Origin: Psychrobacter arcticus 273-4
GTDB lineage: Bacteria > Pseudomonadota > Gammaproteobacteria > Pseudomonadales > Moraxellaceae
Assembly (NCBI RefSeq): GCF_000012305.1
Contig: NC_007204.1
Coordinates: 1,922,001-1,986,000, forward strand
Direction: 5' to 3'
Length of the DNA: 64,000 nucleotides
The notes beneath the pieces are model-generated. The model saw only the letters and a program-made list of their open reading frames with translations, did not search any database and had not been told where the DNA came from. The position numbers were made by a program, and so were the translations under genes. Of this stretch, positions 9,401 to 17,641 are shown piece by piece. Positions within the stretch are counted from its first letter, which is position 1. Each line of letters begins with the position of its first letter.

Positions 9401-9653
9401 ATTCTTAGCAAACGGTCCAGGTTCAGGCAGTCAAAATGCTATCGGTACCAGTGTTATCGGTGGTGTTATAACTGCCACACTCTTAGGCATCTTCTTTATT
9501 CCAATGTTTTACATCTGGGTACGTAGTGCGTTCCCGCACAAATACGAGAACAATAAGCCAAATGATAAAGATGATAGCAACGGTACGCCTGACTCGCACA
9601 ACCCAATGCCTTCTGATAATGATCAGCCTGCAAGCCTTGGAGACAATACATAA
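6426..9653 (+). CDS. RND multidrug efflux pump, HAE1 family (AcrB/AdeJ-like)
   Basis: This proton-driven inner-membrane pump works as a trimer. The 1075-aa protein opens with MSRFFINRPIFAWVLAV and NLPIEQYPRIAPP, typical of HAE1 pumps. The proton-relay aspartates are present in GLLVDDAIVVVEN (Asp408, Asp409), and the relay lysine lies in GLSAKNAILIIEFAKE. Two halves with six TM segments each and large periplasmic loops can be followed. The C-terminal tail is longer than in AcrB and very rich in Asn, Asp and Ser. Its stop overlaps the start of the outer-membrane factor gene (TAATG), indicating translational coupling. Confidence 0.96.
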   Translation: MSRFFINRPIFAWVLAVLVMLIGVISVLNLPIEQYPRIAPPTISVSASYPGANAQTVENSVIQIIEQRMKGLDGLMYMSSSSSSNGSASVTLTFENGTDSDTAQVQVQNKLQAAMSSLPESVQRQGVNVNKSSSSFMMVQAFISEDGNMDRSDIGDYINSNVLDAISRVEGVGEVQVFGSTYAMRVWLDPSRLRSYNMVPSDVVNAIRAQNTQVSAGQLGQAPADTDQQVINATVTVQSYLQTPEEFQNILLKTDTAGAQVRLGDVADVEIGSENYSVVSLYNGQEAAGLGISLAAGANALETREAVGVRMAELEKNFPAGLTSVVPYDTTPFVRLSIEQVVMTLIEAIVLVFIVMFLFLQNWRATIIPTLAVPVVLLGTFGVLYIAGFSINVLTMFAMVLSIGLLVDDAIVVVENVERILEEDPHISIKDATVQSMGEISKIVIGIALILSAVFIPMAFFGGSTGVIYRQFSITLITSMVLSAMVALVFTPALCVTLLKRGKSHEKGNSENQKGFFGWFNRSFTKTSQSYEKFIGKSFRFKWLYLIVYAAIIGIMAVVFLRIPGSFLPEEDQGIMFTLVQLPAGSTLDETQDVLDKIRNYYDTQESDNIASVFTIAGFSFAGQGQNMGLAFVRLSDWEERSGDENTAQAVAGRAMGYFFTQLNEAQVFAIVPPAITELGNASGFNLMLQDSGNLGHDGLLEARNMLLGMAAQNEQVAGVRPNGQEDSPQLKIDINQEQAAAYGLSLSNINSVISTAWGSSYVNDFVDRGRIKRVYVQGEASSRTNPDDIGKWYVRNDMNDMISFDAFSSSEWQSGSPRLTRYNSLPSMNIQGSAAPGLSTGEAMSSMEAMIDKLPEGISYEWTGMSLEEQKSGAQAPILYALSILVVFLCLAALYESWSIPFSVLLVIPLGVLGAVIFTWLRGFANDIYLQVGLLTVVGLSAKNAILIIEFAKERQEAGYSLTEAVMTAARQRLRPIIMTSLAFGLGVVPLFLANGPGSGSQNAIGTSVIGGVITATLLGIFFIPMFYIWVRSAFPHKYENNKPNDKDDSNGTPDSHNPMPSDNDQPASLGDNT

Positions 9654-11473
9654 TGAGTACTAAAAAAATGTTTACCAATAACCCAGCAGCGGTGGCGGTC
9701 TCTGCTACCTTTGCGCAACCGGCTCTATCACGCTTGCGCAGAAATGGCAGTCGTTTAATAGGTCTAACAGCATTAGCGATGAGCATGGCAGCTTGTAATA
9801 CCATTCCAAAGGCCGATACGCGTCCTGTGCTGGCAGTGCCTAACCTTCCTATCGAACAAACCTATGACGCGTTTGATAAAGAAACCGTTAGTAATGCTCA
9901 GCAAGCCAGTCTGGCTGGTCAACGCTGGCAGAATTTTTACAGCGACGAGCGTTTAAAAGGTCTGATCGCTTTAGGTCTTCAAAACAACAAAGACTTTGAA
10001 AGTGCTCGTTTAGCCATCGAAAAATCCCGCGCGCAATATCAGATTACTGATATCAATGATTTGCCACGCATTGATGGTAATGCTGGATACTCGCGCGCGC
10101 GTCAACGCGGACAAACAGGCGACAACTATAAGGTTAACCTTGGTCTTGCCAATTATGAGCTCGACTTTTGGGGTAAAATTGCCAGCTTAAAAGACCAAGC
10201 GTTGCAGAATTTTTTATCAACGACAGCGGCAAAAGACGCGACCCAAATCAGTCTGATTAGTAACATTGCCCAAAGCTATGCCAATCTAAGCTATAGCTTG
10301 GCGCAGCTACAATTGGCAGAAGCGACCGTAGAAAGCCGTGAGAAATCGCTGTTTATTGCCAGCAAACGCTTCGAAGCTGGTATTGATCCTAAACTGCCGT
10401 CTTTGCAATCTAGTGCCTCACTTGAAAATGCCAGACTTGCCGTTTTACGTGCCCAAAGCAGTATTTTAAAATCACGTAATGCACTGCAGTTTTTGGTTGG
10501 TGGACCGATTCCAACCAATCTGATTCCAACGCCTGCCGTCAATAACATCACAAGCCAGCAAGTCTTTAGTGCCGGCTTGCCAAGTGAGCTACTACGCTAT
10601 CGTCCTGATGTCTTGCAAGCAGAATATAATCTAAAAGCTGCTGGCGCTAATATCGAAGTGGCGCGCGCGTCTTACTACCCTTCTATCAGCTTAGCCAGTA
10701 ACGTCGGCTTGAGCAGCGGCAGTTTAAATGACTTATTCAAGAGTGGTGCTGTTAGTTGGTCATTCGGTCCAAGCGTTAGTGTGCCTATCTTTGATGCTGG
10801 TCGTTTAGATGCCAACTATGATTTGGCACAAATCGAGCGTAAGCAGACGCTTGCAAGCTATGAGCGTTCAATTCAAACCGCTTTCCGTGAGGTCTCTGAT
10901 GTCTTGGCAACGCGTGCAACTTTGGGCGAGCAGCTCGACGCACAGTATCGTTTGCAAGACAACTTTGAGCAAACGTATCAGATTGCTGATGCGCGCTTTA
11001 AGGCTGGTATCGCAAACTATCTAGATGTCCTCGATGCTCAGCGCTCGCTATTCTCAACGCAGCAAGGTATTTTGGATTTAGAGTTGCAAAAAATCATTAG
11101 CCAAATCGAGCTTTATCAAGTACTAGGTGGCGGTGCCAATCTAGATATACCAACCGTGATTCCTGTACCGCAACATAGAAATCTGGTACAAGTAGTCAAT
11201 GCAGCTGCCAATAGCAACAAGGCGAAAGCCACTGATGCTATCGATGCCGCAAGCTCTGCGCGTGTGCTCTCTGCCCAAGAAGCCCTTGCGATTAAACAAG
11301 CAGAACCAATAGAAAAATCGACTTTTAAGCCAACTGCTGTGGTCGATATCAACAATGATGGCAAGACTGATGCTGCGCTTGGGGTAATTACTGAAGAAAC
11401 CACCTCAAAAGAGACACGCATCAAAGAAGTCAGTGTCGAGCAAGTGCCAGTAACACAGATTATTGAGCCATAA
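9653..11473 (+). CDS. Efflux outer-membrane factor (OprM/AdeK-like lipoprotein) with C-terminal extension
   Basis: This is the TolC-type channel that completes the tripartite pump. The 606-aa product has a basic N-terminus and lipobox MAAC (Cys48). It then carries the two OEP repeats of the NodT family, with WKDF-type sequence replaced by RWQNFY, and the signatures LANYELDFWGKI, LLRYRPDVLQAEYNL and NVGLSS. The channel domain ends near residue 505. A further 100 residues, rich in Ala, Thr and Glu, include the calcium-loop-like DINNDGKTD. OprM-family proteins normally stop soon after the second repeat, so this tail is unusual. Its start overlaps the pump gene stop by one base. Confidence 0.93.
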   Translation: MSTKKMFTNNPAAVAVSATFAQPALSRLRRNGSRLIGLTALAMSMAACNTIPKADTRPVLAVPNLPIEQTYDAFDKETVSNAQQASLAGQRWQNFYSDERLKGLIALGLQNNKDFESARLAIEKSRAQYQITDINDLPRIDGNAGYSRARQRGQTGDNYKVNLGLANYELDFWGKIASLKDQALQNFLSTTAAKDATQISLISNIAQSYANLSYSLAQLQLAEATVESREKSLFIASKRFEAGIDPKLPSLQSSASLENARLAVLRAQSSILKSRNALQFLVGGPIPTNLIPTPAVNNITSQQVFSAGLPSELLRYRPDVLQAEYNLKAAGANIEVARASYYPSISLASNVGLSSGSLNDLFKSGAVSWSFGPSVSVPIFDAGRLDANYDLAQIERKQTLASYERSIQTAFREVSDVLATRATLGEQLDAQYRLQDNFEQTYQIADARFKAGIANYLDVLDAQRSLFSTQQGILDLELQKIISQIELYQVLGGGANLDIPTVIPVPQHRNLVQVVNAAANSNKAKATDAIDAASSARVLSAQEALAIKQAEPIEKSTFKPTAVVDINNDGKTDAALGVITEETTSKETRIKEVSVEQVPVTQIIEP

Positions 11474-11536
11474 ATCTTTAGAAAGCCATAATTGCGTGAC
11501 GTACTTTTATCGCGTTGATAGTCGATAAGTACAATC

Positions 11537-11576
11537 AGCCCTACCGACTCATTATAGTAAGTCAGTAGGGCTTTTT
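11537..11576 (+). terminator. Terminator of the RND efflux operon
   Basis: AGCCCTACCGACT pairs with AGTCAGTAGGGCT, with a single mismatch, and is followed by five T. Confidence 0.85.
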
Positions 11577-11638
11577 GCTTTTGATAGCGACTATTGGGTA
11601 TAGTATCGACAGTATCTGACATACCTTTTTAAAAACCC

Positions 11639-11776
11639 TATAGTTGAAATACTTTAAAGTCGCTACAGTATTGCTGGTGTAAATTTTTTGCAGCCTCTGT
11701 CTGCGTAGGCACAGCAAGCAAGAAAAATTTGCACCAGCAGTAGGTGTTGTATCGATATTACTTTTCACCGACTATA
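11639..11776 (+). repeat. 138-bp inverted-repeat element, copy 4
   Basis: Same ends, length and orientation as copy 1. It lies between the RND terminator and hemB. Confidence 0.9.
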
Positions 11777-11815
11777 GTAGAAATCTCAGTAGAAACCCTA
11801 GTAGAAATCTCAGTA
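11776..11815. repeat. 12-bp tandem repeat next to the element
   Basis: Three copies of a 12-mer (AGTAGAAATCTC, AGTAGAAACCCT, AGTAGAAATCTC) plus a partial fourth start at the last base of the 138-bp element, just upstream of hemB. Confidence 0.7.
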
Positions 11816-11849
11816 ATTAAAAAAATGACCGTGATTGCCATTTAAATAA

Positions 11850-12866
<1,017 letters not shown>

Positions 12867-12892
12867 TTTCAGCGTATTTTTGCTTATTATAC

Positions 12893-12936
12893 AAAAAACC
12901 GTATCCGCTGCTATAAAGCCGCGGATACGGTTTTTT
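12893..12936. terminator. Terminator downstream of hemB (usable on both strands)
   Basis: AAAAAACCGTATCCGC pairs with GCGGATACGGTTTTTT around a short loop. The A and T tracts on the two sides suit the convergent gene pair hemB and the reductase at 13136. Confidence 0.9.
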
Positions 12937-12977
12937 GTATTTCGTTACGCTAAAAACTCAGACAGCATTTTATCAAA

Positions 12978-13115
12978 TATAGTCGGTTAAAAGTAATATC
13001 GATACAACACGTATTGCTGGTGCAAATTTTTCTTGCTTGCTGCGCCTACGCAGACAGAGGCTGCAAAAAATTTACACCAGCAATACGGTAGCGAATTTAA
13101 AGTATTTCAACTATA
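12978..13115 (-). repeat. 138-bp inverted-repeat element, copy 5
   Basis: Inverted orientation. It lies between the hemB terminator and the end of the glutathionyl-hydroquinone reductase gene. It carries small differences (CGGTTAAAAG at the left end, GCGAATTTAAAG near the right end). Confidence 0.9.
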
Positions 13116-13135
13116 GCACTCCATAAATGCGCCCG

Positions 13136-14098
13136 CTAATGCGGCTTATCAAACTCAATAACAGGGCCAGCCGGTATAACACCAGTGGGATTAATCGTTG
13201 TGTGGCTAGTGTAATAATGCGCTTTAATATGATCCATATTTACCGTGTCTTTAATACCCGGTACTTGATACAAATCACGCAGATAGCCCCAAAGATTGGG
13301 ATAGTCAACGATGCGGCGAATATTACATTTAAAGTGTCCGACATAAACAGCATCAAAACGTACCAATGTCGTAAATAAACGCCAGTCTGCCTCTGTTATC
13401 CTATCACCCAACAAATAACGCTGCACTGCCAAACGTGCCTCTAACGTATCTAACGCATCAAATAATGTGATGACTGCGTCTTCATAAGCTTCTTGCGTGG
13501 TTGCAAAACCTGTTTTATAAACACCATTATTGATAGCATCATAAATAAACGCATTGATCTCATCAATTTCTACTATCGCATCGGATGGTAGAAAATCACC
13601 AACTACTGCCCCAACGTCATCAAAAGCTGAGTTAAACATACGAATAATCTCAGCGGATTCATTGCTGACGATAGTGTTGGTTTTTTTATCCCATAATATC
13701 GGTACTGTCACCCGCCCCGTATAGTTTGGCTCTGCCGCAGTATAAACCTCATATAGATAACTTGCATTGATAATAGGGTCAGCGACAACACCTGTACCCT
13801 CTGCAAACGTCCAACCTTTATCACCCATAAAAGGGTGAACCACAGACATCGAAATAATATCTTCCAAGCCTTTTAGCTGACGAAAAATTGTCGTGCGGTT
13901 TGCCCATGGACACGCCAAAGAGACATATAAATGATAACGATTGGCTTCGGCTTGAAAGCCACCCTGACCCGATGGACCAGCACTACCATCTACGGTTACC
14001 CAATTTCTAAAGCCTGCATCTTCACGCTCAAAGCGTCCACCGCTAGCTTCTGTGTCATACCATTTATCCTGCCACTGCCCATCAACCAATAAGCCCAT
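13136..14098 (-). CDS. Glutathionyl-hydroquinone reductase (GST Xi class, YqjG/ECM4 family)
   Basis: The enzyme reduces glutathionyl-hydroquinones using a second glutathione. The 320-aa protein has the family N-terminus (MGLLVDGQW, GGRFERE, FRNWVT) and the catalytic Cys63 in SLACPWANRT. The Xi-class stretch SVVHPFMGDKGWTF follows, and then an all-helical C-terminal domain with DRITEADWRLFTTLVRFDAVY. It is a single gene on the minus strand, convergent with hemB. Confidence 0.92.
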   Translation of the reverse strand: MGLLVDGQWQDKWYDTEASGGRFEREDAGFRNWVTVDGSAGPSGQGGFQAEANRYHLYVSLACPWANRTTIFRQLKGLEDIISMSVVHPFMGDKGWTFAEGTGVVADPIINASYLYEVYTAAEPNYTGRVTVPILWDKKTNTIVSNESAEIIRMFNSAFDDVGAVVGDFLPSDAIVEIDEINAFIYDAINNGVYKTGFATTQEAYEDAVITLFDALDTLEARLAVQRYLLGDRITEADWRLFTTLVRFDAVYVGHFKCNIRRIVDYPNLWGYLRDLYQVPGIKDTVNMDHIKAHYYTSHTTINPTGVIPAGPVIEFDKPH

Positions 14099-14352
14099 TT
14101 GATTCTCCTAACCATTTTACTGTTAACTTAATTTTATTAGATACTATTCGATTATCATAAGAATCATTTTTTTATATCTGCAACAGGATTACTAAATTGC
14201 CGAGTATCAAGCTACATCCCACTATTGATAATAAAAACTAAATTATAACTCTATTATAAAAACTAAAACTACATAAAAATTATTATTTGACCGTCAATAT
14301 GAAGTTGAATCGTGAGATCGTAATAATAAGGCAGTTTTATTAGAAAAAATGC
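14099..14352. other. Intergenic region upstream of the tRNA gene
   Basis: Very AT-rich. It should contain the promoter of the minus-strand reductase gene. No gene or repeat is seen. Confidence 0.45.
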
Positions 14353-14380
14353 TTGCAAAATAGTGGAAACTTGATAGAAT
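14353..14380 (+). promoter_or_regulatory. Promoter of tRNA-Val
   Basis: -35 TTGCAA (14353-14358) and -10 TAGAAT (14375-14380), with a 16-bp spacer, end 13 bases before the mature tRNA 5' end. Confidence 0.6.
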
Positions 14381-14393
14381 ACTCAACCTAAAT

Positions 14394-14470
<77 letters not shown>

Positions 14471-14479
14471 AATATTTAG

Positions 14480-14512
14480 AAAGCCCCAGTTTAACGACTG
14501 GGGCTTTTTTTT
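14480..14512 (+). terminator. Terminator of tRNA-Val
   Basis: AAGCCCCAGT pairs with ACTGGGGCTT around TTAACG and is followed by a run of T. Confidence 0.9.
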
Positions 14513-14560
14513 GTCCGTAAAATATGGTCTCGTAAATAACTGACTTTATAAAATTTTCGA

Positions 14561-14613
14561 ATAATTACCAGATGACTAATAATTACCAGATGACTTAAGT
14601 TGTCTGGTTTTTT
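14561..14613 (+). repeat. 17-bp direct repeat running into a terminator-like hairpin
   Basis: ATAATTACCAGATGACT occurs at 14561-14577 and again at 14579-14595. The second copy forms the left arm of a hairpin (CCAGA...TCTGG) followed by seven T. It lies upstream of the cas1 remnant. Confidence 0.5.
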
Positions 14614-14739
14614 TATCTCCAAACTTCTAACGACAACAGGTGTCGCGAAAGTTTTCATATACATTGTTTTGTCAACATAGTTCCGTTACAGTAAACCCAT
14701 GACCTAATTATGACAATCTTTTTGATAAATGGAATTATT

Positions 14740-14868
14740 ATGGCAAAACCTACCAATGCCTATACCGACAACAGTTTTGCCTCGTCCGATCTTAAAACCA
14801 TTCTCCACTCCAAACGTGCCAATATCTACTACCTATCTCATTGCCGCGTGATGCAAAAAGTGACTTAG
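14740..14868 (+). pseudogene. cas1: 5' fragment of type I-F cas1, truncated by a deletion
   Basis: The 42-codon frame begins with ATG after GGAATT. Residues 15-40 contain SSDLKTILHSKRANIYYL and SHCRVMQ. This matches, from memory, the N-terminus of type I-F (Ypest/Pseudomonas) Cas1, which reads SELKTILHSKRANLYYLQHCRV. Full Cas1 of this type is about 325 aa, so roughly 285 residues, including the whole nuclease domain, are missing. The frame stops at a TAG that belongs to a CRISPR repeat (GTGACTTAGAAA, 14860-14871). The break therefore joins cas1 directly to the repeat array on the same strand. The rest of the operon (cas2-3, csy1-3, cas6f) would have lain between them and is absent. Confidence 0.8.
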
Positions 14869-14931
14869 AAATTTTGTTCCTCCCGTTGTTCCAGCTCAAG
14901 TTGCTTCATCACCGCTCAGGTGACTTAGAAA
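14860..14931 (+). CRISPR. Vestigial type I-F CRISPR: 12-nt repeat stub, one 32-nt spacer, one full 28-nt repeat
   Basis: The full repeat at 14904-14931 has the I-F architecture: a 5-bp stem TCACC/GGTGA around GCTCA and the 3' tail CTTAGAAA, 28 nt in all. The stub at 14860-14871 is the last 12 bases of the same repeat. Between them 14872-14903 is exactly 32 nt, the standard I-F spacer length. Orientation agrees with the cas1 remnant. Confidence 0.78.
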
Positions 14932-15182
14932 ACAGAGGCCATCTGAGAGACATTGAGCAAGCATGTATATTACAGATAACGCTATTTGTTCCGATTGGTA
15001 CTAACATAAGTGTAATCGATGCTAAAGCTGACGCTATCCGTGCTAAATTTGGTACCGAGCAATCTCACACGGTCGACGGTCACAATGTATTGATAAGGAG
15101 CAGTCACAAAGAACCTGCGATGCCTGACAGTGACGGTAAGTGGTATATGCAACCGATTAGTATTGAGTATCAGATTATTTAG
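14932..15182 (+). pseudogene. Fragment of a phage tail-terminator-like gene (DUF4128-like)
   Basis: The reading frame directly after the CRISPR repeat encodes about 83 residues ending at the stop 15180-15182. The pattern LQITLFVPIGTN, a helix DAKADAIRAKF, then GKWYMQPISIEYQ resembles the C-terminal half of DUF4128-type phage tail proteins. There is no own start codon or ribosome site near 14932. An open frame runs back through the repeat to 14841, but that part is not protein-like. I read it as a 5'-truncated prophage remnant. Family assignment is from pattern memory only. Confidence 0.5.
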
Positions 15183-15292
15183 TTGTATGGTGATTGAGTC
15201 AGCTAGGCTAATAAGTAGCTCTTATTACTGAAAGTGCGTTACGCTATCGCACTGCTGACACCTACACTAGCGATTACTAAGCGAGTAATAAC

Positions 15293-15652
15293 ATGAAAAA
15301 AATTATCACAGTGCTATCATTAGCTTTATTGCTAACAGCTTGTGGCTCAAGTGAGGTAGATACCACTGAGCAAAAAGAAAAGGAAGTTGTTAAGACCCGT
15401 AGCGGAATACCACATTTAGGCGGCAAGTCCGAAGCTGGTCTACTTACTGACTGTCAACTTGATATACAGGGTAAGTTAAATAATCCTCGATCAATGGATA
15501 TCATGCACAGCAACCTAAAATATAAAAAAGAATCCAATCATGAGTTATGGTTTCAGTTTTACGCAAAAAATCAGCTTAATGCTGAATCAAAGCATACCGG
15601 AATGTGTGAGTTTGATGAGAATGGACAACTACTAAGTTCTAAGTTTGAATGA
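15293..15652 (+). CDS. Small hypothetical lipoprotein
   Basis: The 119-aa product has a clear lipoprotein signal (MKKIITVLSLALLLTAC, Cys17). The mature part is charged and has two further cysteines, Cys54 and Cys108, that could form a disulfide. I do not recognise a family. The start is preceded by AAGCGAG. The gene lies between the phage-gene fragment and the third CRISPR repeat, so it may have arrived with that foreign segment. Confidence 0.65.
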   Translation: MKKIITVLSLALLLTACGSSEVDTTEQKEKEVVKTRSGIPHLGGKSEAGLLTDCQLDIQGKLNNPRSMDIMHSNLKYKKESNHELWFQFYAKNQLNAESKHTGMCEFDENGQLLSSKFE

Positions 15653-15679
15653 CTGACAAATAACCTTATTAAAATTATC

Positions 15680-15709
15680 AAGCCTTGCATTAACGTGTGG
15701 GCTTTTTTT
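15680..15709 (+). terminator. Probable terminator of the small lipoprotein gene
   Basis: AAGCC pairs with GGCTT around a wobble-rich stem and is followed by seven T. The stem is weak. Confidence 0.45.
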
Positions 15710-15716
15710 ATACCTA

Positions 15717-15744
15717 CTTCATCACCGCTCAGGTGACTTAGAAA
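15717..15744 (+). CRISPR. Isolated type I-F CRISPR repeat
   Basis: All 28 bases are identical to the repeat at 14904-14931 and in the same orientation. No further repeat is found 32 nt downstream, so this is the last recognisable unit of the lost array. Confidence 0.75.
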
Positions 15745-15838
15745 GACGGCACACCAAGCCGCCATTCTTTCAGTTTCCTCACCATCATCTTTAAGTAATG
15801 CTTACGCAATGGCAACCTCTTCCTATATACAATCGACA

Positions 15839-17161
15839 TCAACGACCTGATTTTGGCCAACGAGGATGATAGTCATCGACTACAAAAGGGTGTGTATGGC
15901 GTATCCCGTTGGGTGTAGGAGATCCAGTAGCATGGATATGACCCTCTGGCAAATTGACATGCTCGTGTTCAATCTCTTTTAAGTCGATAGACGGCCAGAC
16001 TCTAAAAGCCGCCCACACCGCTAGTGCAGCAGCACAGCCTAATACCGCAAAAGCTAGAGTCATACTGTAGCGAGCACCTAACCAACCAGCCAAGGGATAA
16101 AATACCAACCAACTGACATGGGACAAAGCAAACTGAGCGGCAAACAATGCAGGACGATCTTCCTGATGTGAGGATCGCCACAGCAAACGTCCAGAAGGTG
16201 TTTGAGCAGCAGAATAACCCAAACCTAGTACGAACCATAAGGCCATGAGCGAATTTTGTCCCATCATCAATGTACCAGCGAACATACCTATCACCAGCAA
16301 CCCAACACCACTTAACATGACCGTACGGTCTGTCAGCTTATCCAATAAGCTTGGTAAAGCCAATGCAGCAATCATAGATCCTGCGCCAAAACTAGCCAAT
16401 GCTAATGCGACTGCGCTCTGAGTCAGTCCCATGCCACCCTGAATGATCACCACTGTATTCACAAAAACCATAGACGCTGCGGCAGAAACGGCAACATTGA
16501 CAGCGAGTAATCCACGCAGTCGAGGGGTGGCCAAATAGATTCGAATGCCGCGTGTGGTTCGATCGTAAATGCTACGGCGCTCTGGCATATCATGCGCTGG
16601 TAGCGTGACTGATACGACCAATATGGCAGACGCTAAAAATCCCAGCACCGTCCCCGTAAACAGATTGTGAAAGCTCATTACTGTCAGCAATGCTGCCGCT
16701 AACATAGGACTGACTAGACTTTCCATATCGTACGCAAGGCGTGAGAACGATAAAGCTTTGGTGTAATCCGCCTCGTCAGGCAGAACATCAGGAATAGTGG
16801 CTTGAAAAGTAGGCGTAAAGGCAGCTGAGGCGGCTTGCAACACAAAGATCAGTACGTAAACTTCCCAAATTTGAGAAACAAACGGCAAAAGTAATGCCAC
16901 ACCCGCTCGTATCACATCCAGCGTTACCAGCATCGTGCGTTTGGGCAGCCGTTCGGCGAAGGCAGCTGCAATTGGTGCGACGCCAACATAGGCAATCATT
17001 TTGATGGCCAATGCGGTTCCCATGACGACCCCAGCATTATTGCCTGCCAAATCAAAAGCAAGTAGTCCCAGCGCCACAGTAGCTAAACCGGTGCCAATCA
17101 AGGCAATCACTTGCGCGGCAAATAAATGACGATAGGTCCGGTTTGCAAAGATACTGAGCAT
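15839..17161 (-). CDS. MFS transporter with His-rich C-terminus, probable metal exporter (NreB-like)
   Basis: A 440-aa major facilitator with about 12 TM segments. It begins FANRTYRHLFAAQVIALIGTGL and carries the cytoplasmic loop-2/3 signature as AAAFAERLPKRTM. The last 45 residues hold nine histidines (HEHVNLPEGHIHA, GIRHTHPF, DDYHPRW), a feature of nickel exporters such as NreB and of other divalent-metal carriers. It lies 30 bases downstream of a CsoR/RcnR-type repressor gene on the same strand, which supports metal export. Nickel, cobalt or another divalent ion cannot be told apart from sequence. Confidence 0.8.
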   Translation of the reverse strand: MLSIFANRTYRHLFAAQVIALIGTGLATVALGLLAFDLAGNNAGVVMGTALAIKMIAYVGVAPIAAAFAERLPKRTMLVTLDVIRAGVALLLPFVSQIWEVYVLIFVLQAASAAFTPTFQATIPDVLPDEADYTKALSFSRLAYDMESLVSPMLAAALLTVMSFHNLFTGTVLGFLASAILVVSVTLPAHDMPERRSIYDRTTRGIRIYLATPRLRGLLAVNVAVSAAASMVFVNTVVIIQGGMGLTQSAVALALASFGAGSMIAALALPSLLDKLTDRTVMLSGVGLLVIGMFAGTLMMGQNSLMALWFVLGLGYSAAQTPSGRLLWRSSHQEDRPALFAAQFALSHVSWLVFYPLAGWLGARYSMTLAFAVLGCAAALAVWAAFRVWPSIDLKEIEHEHVNLPEGHIHATGSPTPNGIRHTHPFVVDDYHPRWPKSGR

Positions 17162-17191
17162 GCTGTGTCTCTTTAAGTTAATTGATTCACT

Positions 17192-17469
17192 TTATAGGTA
17201 GCGAGTTATTTCCTTGAACTCCTCGATAGAATCTTGCTGATCTTTATCAACAGATCCTAATAAGTCTTCAAGGCAATGATCCAAATGGTCTTGAATTAAA
17301 ACCTTCTTCGCTTGTTGGATAGCATTTTCTACAGCCTGCAACTGCTGCGCTATATCAAGGCAAGTTCGACCCGCAACCAACATCTCTATCGTACTACTCA
17401 GATGACCATTCGCTTTTTTAAGGCGTTTAATAACGGCAGATGAGAAGCATGTATGTGCGGTTTTTTCAT
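17192..17469 (-). pseudogene. CsoR/RcnR-family metal-sensing repressor, frameshifted near the start
   Basis: The frame from 17383 down encodes 63 residues with the family core GRTCLDIAQQLQAVENAI and DHLDHCLEDLL, including the metal-ligand Cys and His positions. The sequence upstream in the same frame continues the family fold (TAHTCFSSAVIKRLKKANGHL and SSTIEM) but has no start codon before a stop. The ATG at 17469, which has an AGGAAGG ribosome site, is in another frame. One extra A in the A6 run (17461-17466 on the plus strand) would give MKKTAHTC and a complete 92-aa repressor. It is therefore a single-base frameshift in a homopolymer, or a sequencing error or slippage site. It should repress the MFS gene next to it. 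Confidence 0.7.
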
Positions 17470-17503
17470 AATGGCAATATCCTTCCTCTAGGGAGCATTA
17501 TTA

Positions 17504-17641
17504 TATAGTTGAAATACCTTAAAGTCGCTACCGTATTGCTGGTGTAAATTTTTTGCAGCCTCTGTCTGCGTAGGCACAGCAAGCAAGAAAAATTTGCACC
17601 AGTAGTACCTGTTGTATCGATATTACTTTTCACCGACTATA
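17504..17641 (+). repeat. 138-bp inverted-repeat element, copy 6
   Basis: Same element, same orientation as copy 1. Its right end overlaps the last codons of the gene at 17623-18021 and supplies that gene's stop. Confidence 0.9.

Noticed and set aside
14841..15182. A single 113-aa protein from 14841
   Set aside because: Its first 30 codons run through the cas1 remnant, a CRISPR repeat stub, a spacer and a full repeat in an unrelated frame. Only the part after 14932 looks like protein.
15571..15765. Minus-strand 64-aa frame across the third CRISPR repeat
   Set aside because: No ribosome site or protein-like composition, and it overlaps both the lipoprotein gene and the repeat.
15745..15776. 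A further 32-nt spacer after the third CRISPR repeat
   Set aside because: No recognisable repeat follows at 15777, so it cannot be told apart from flanking DNA.
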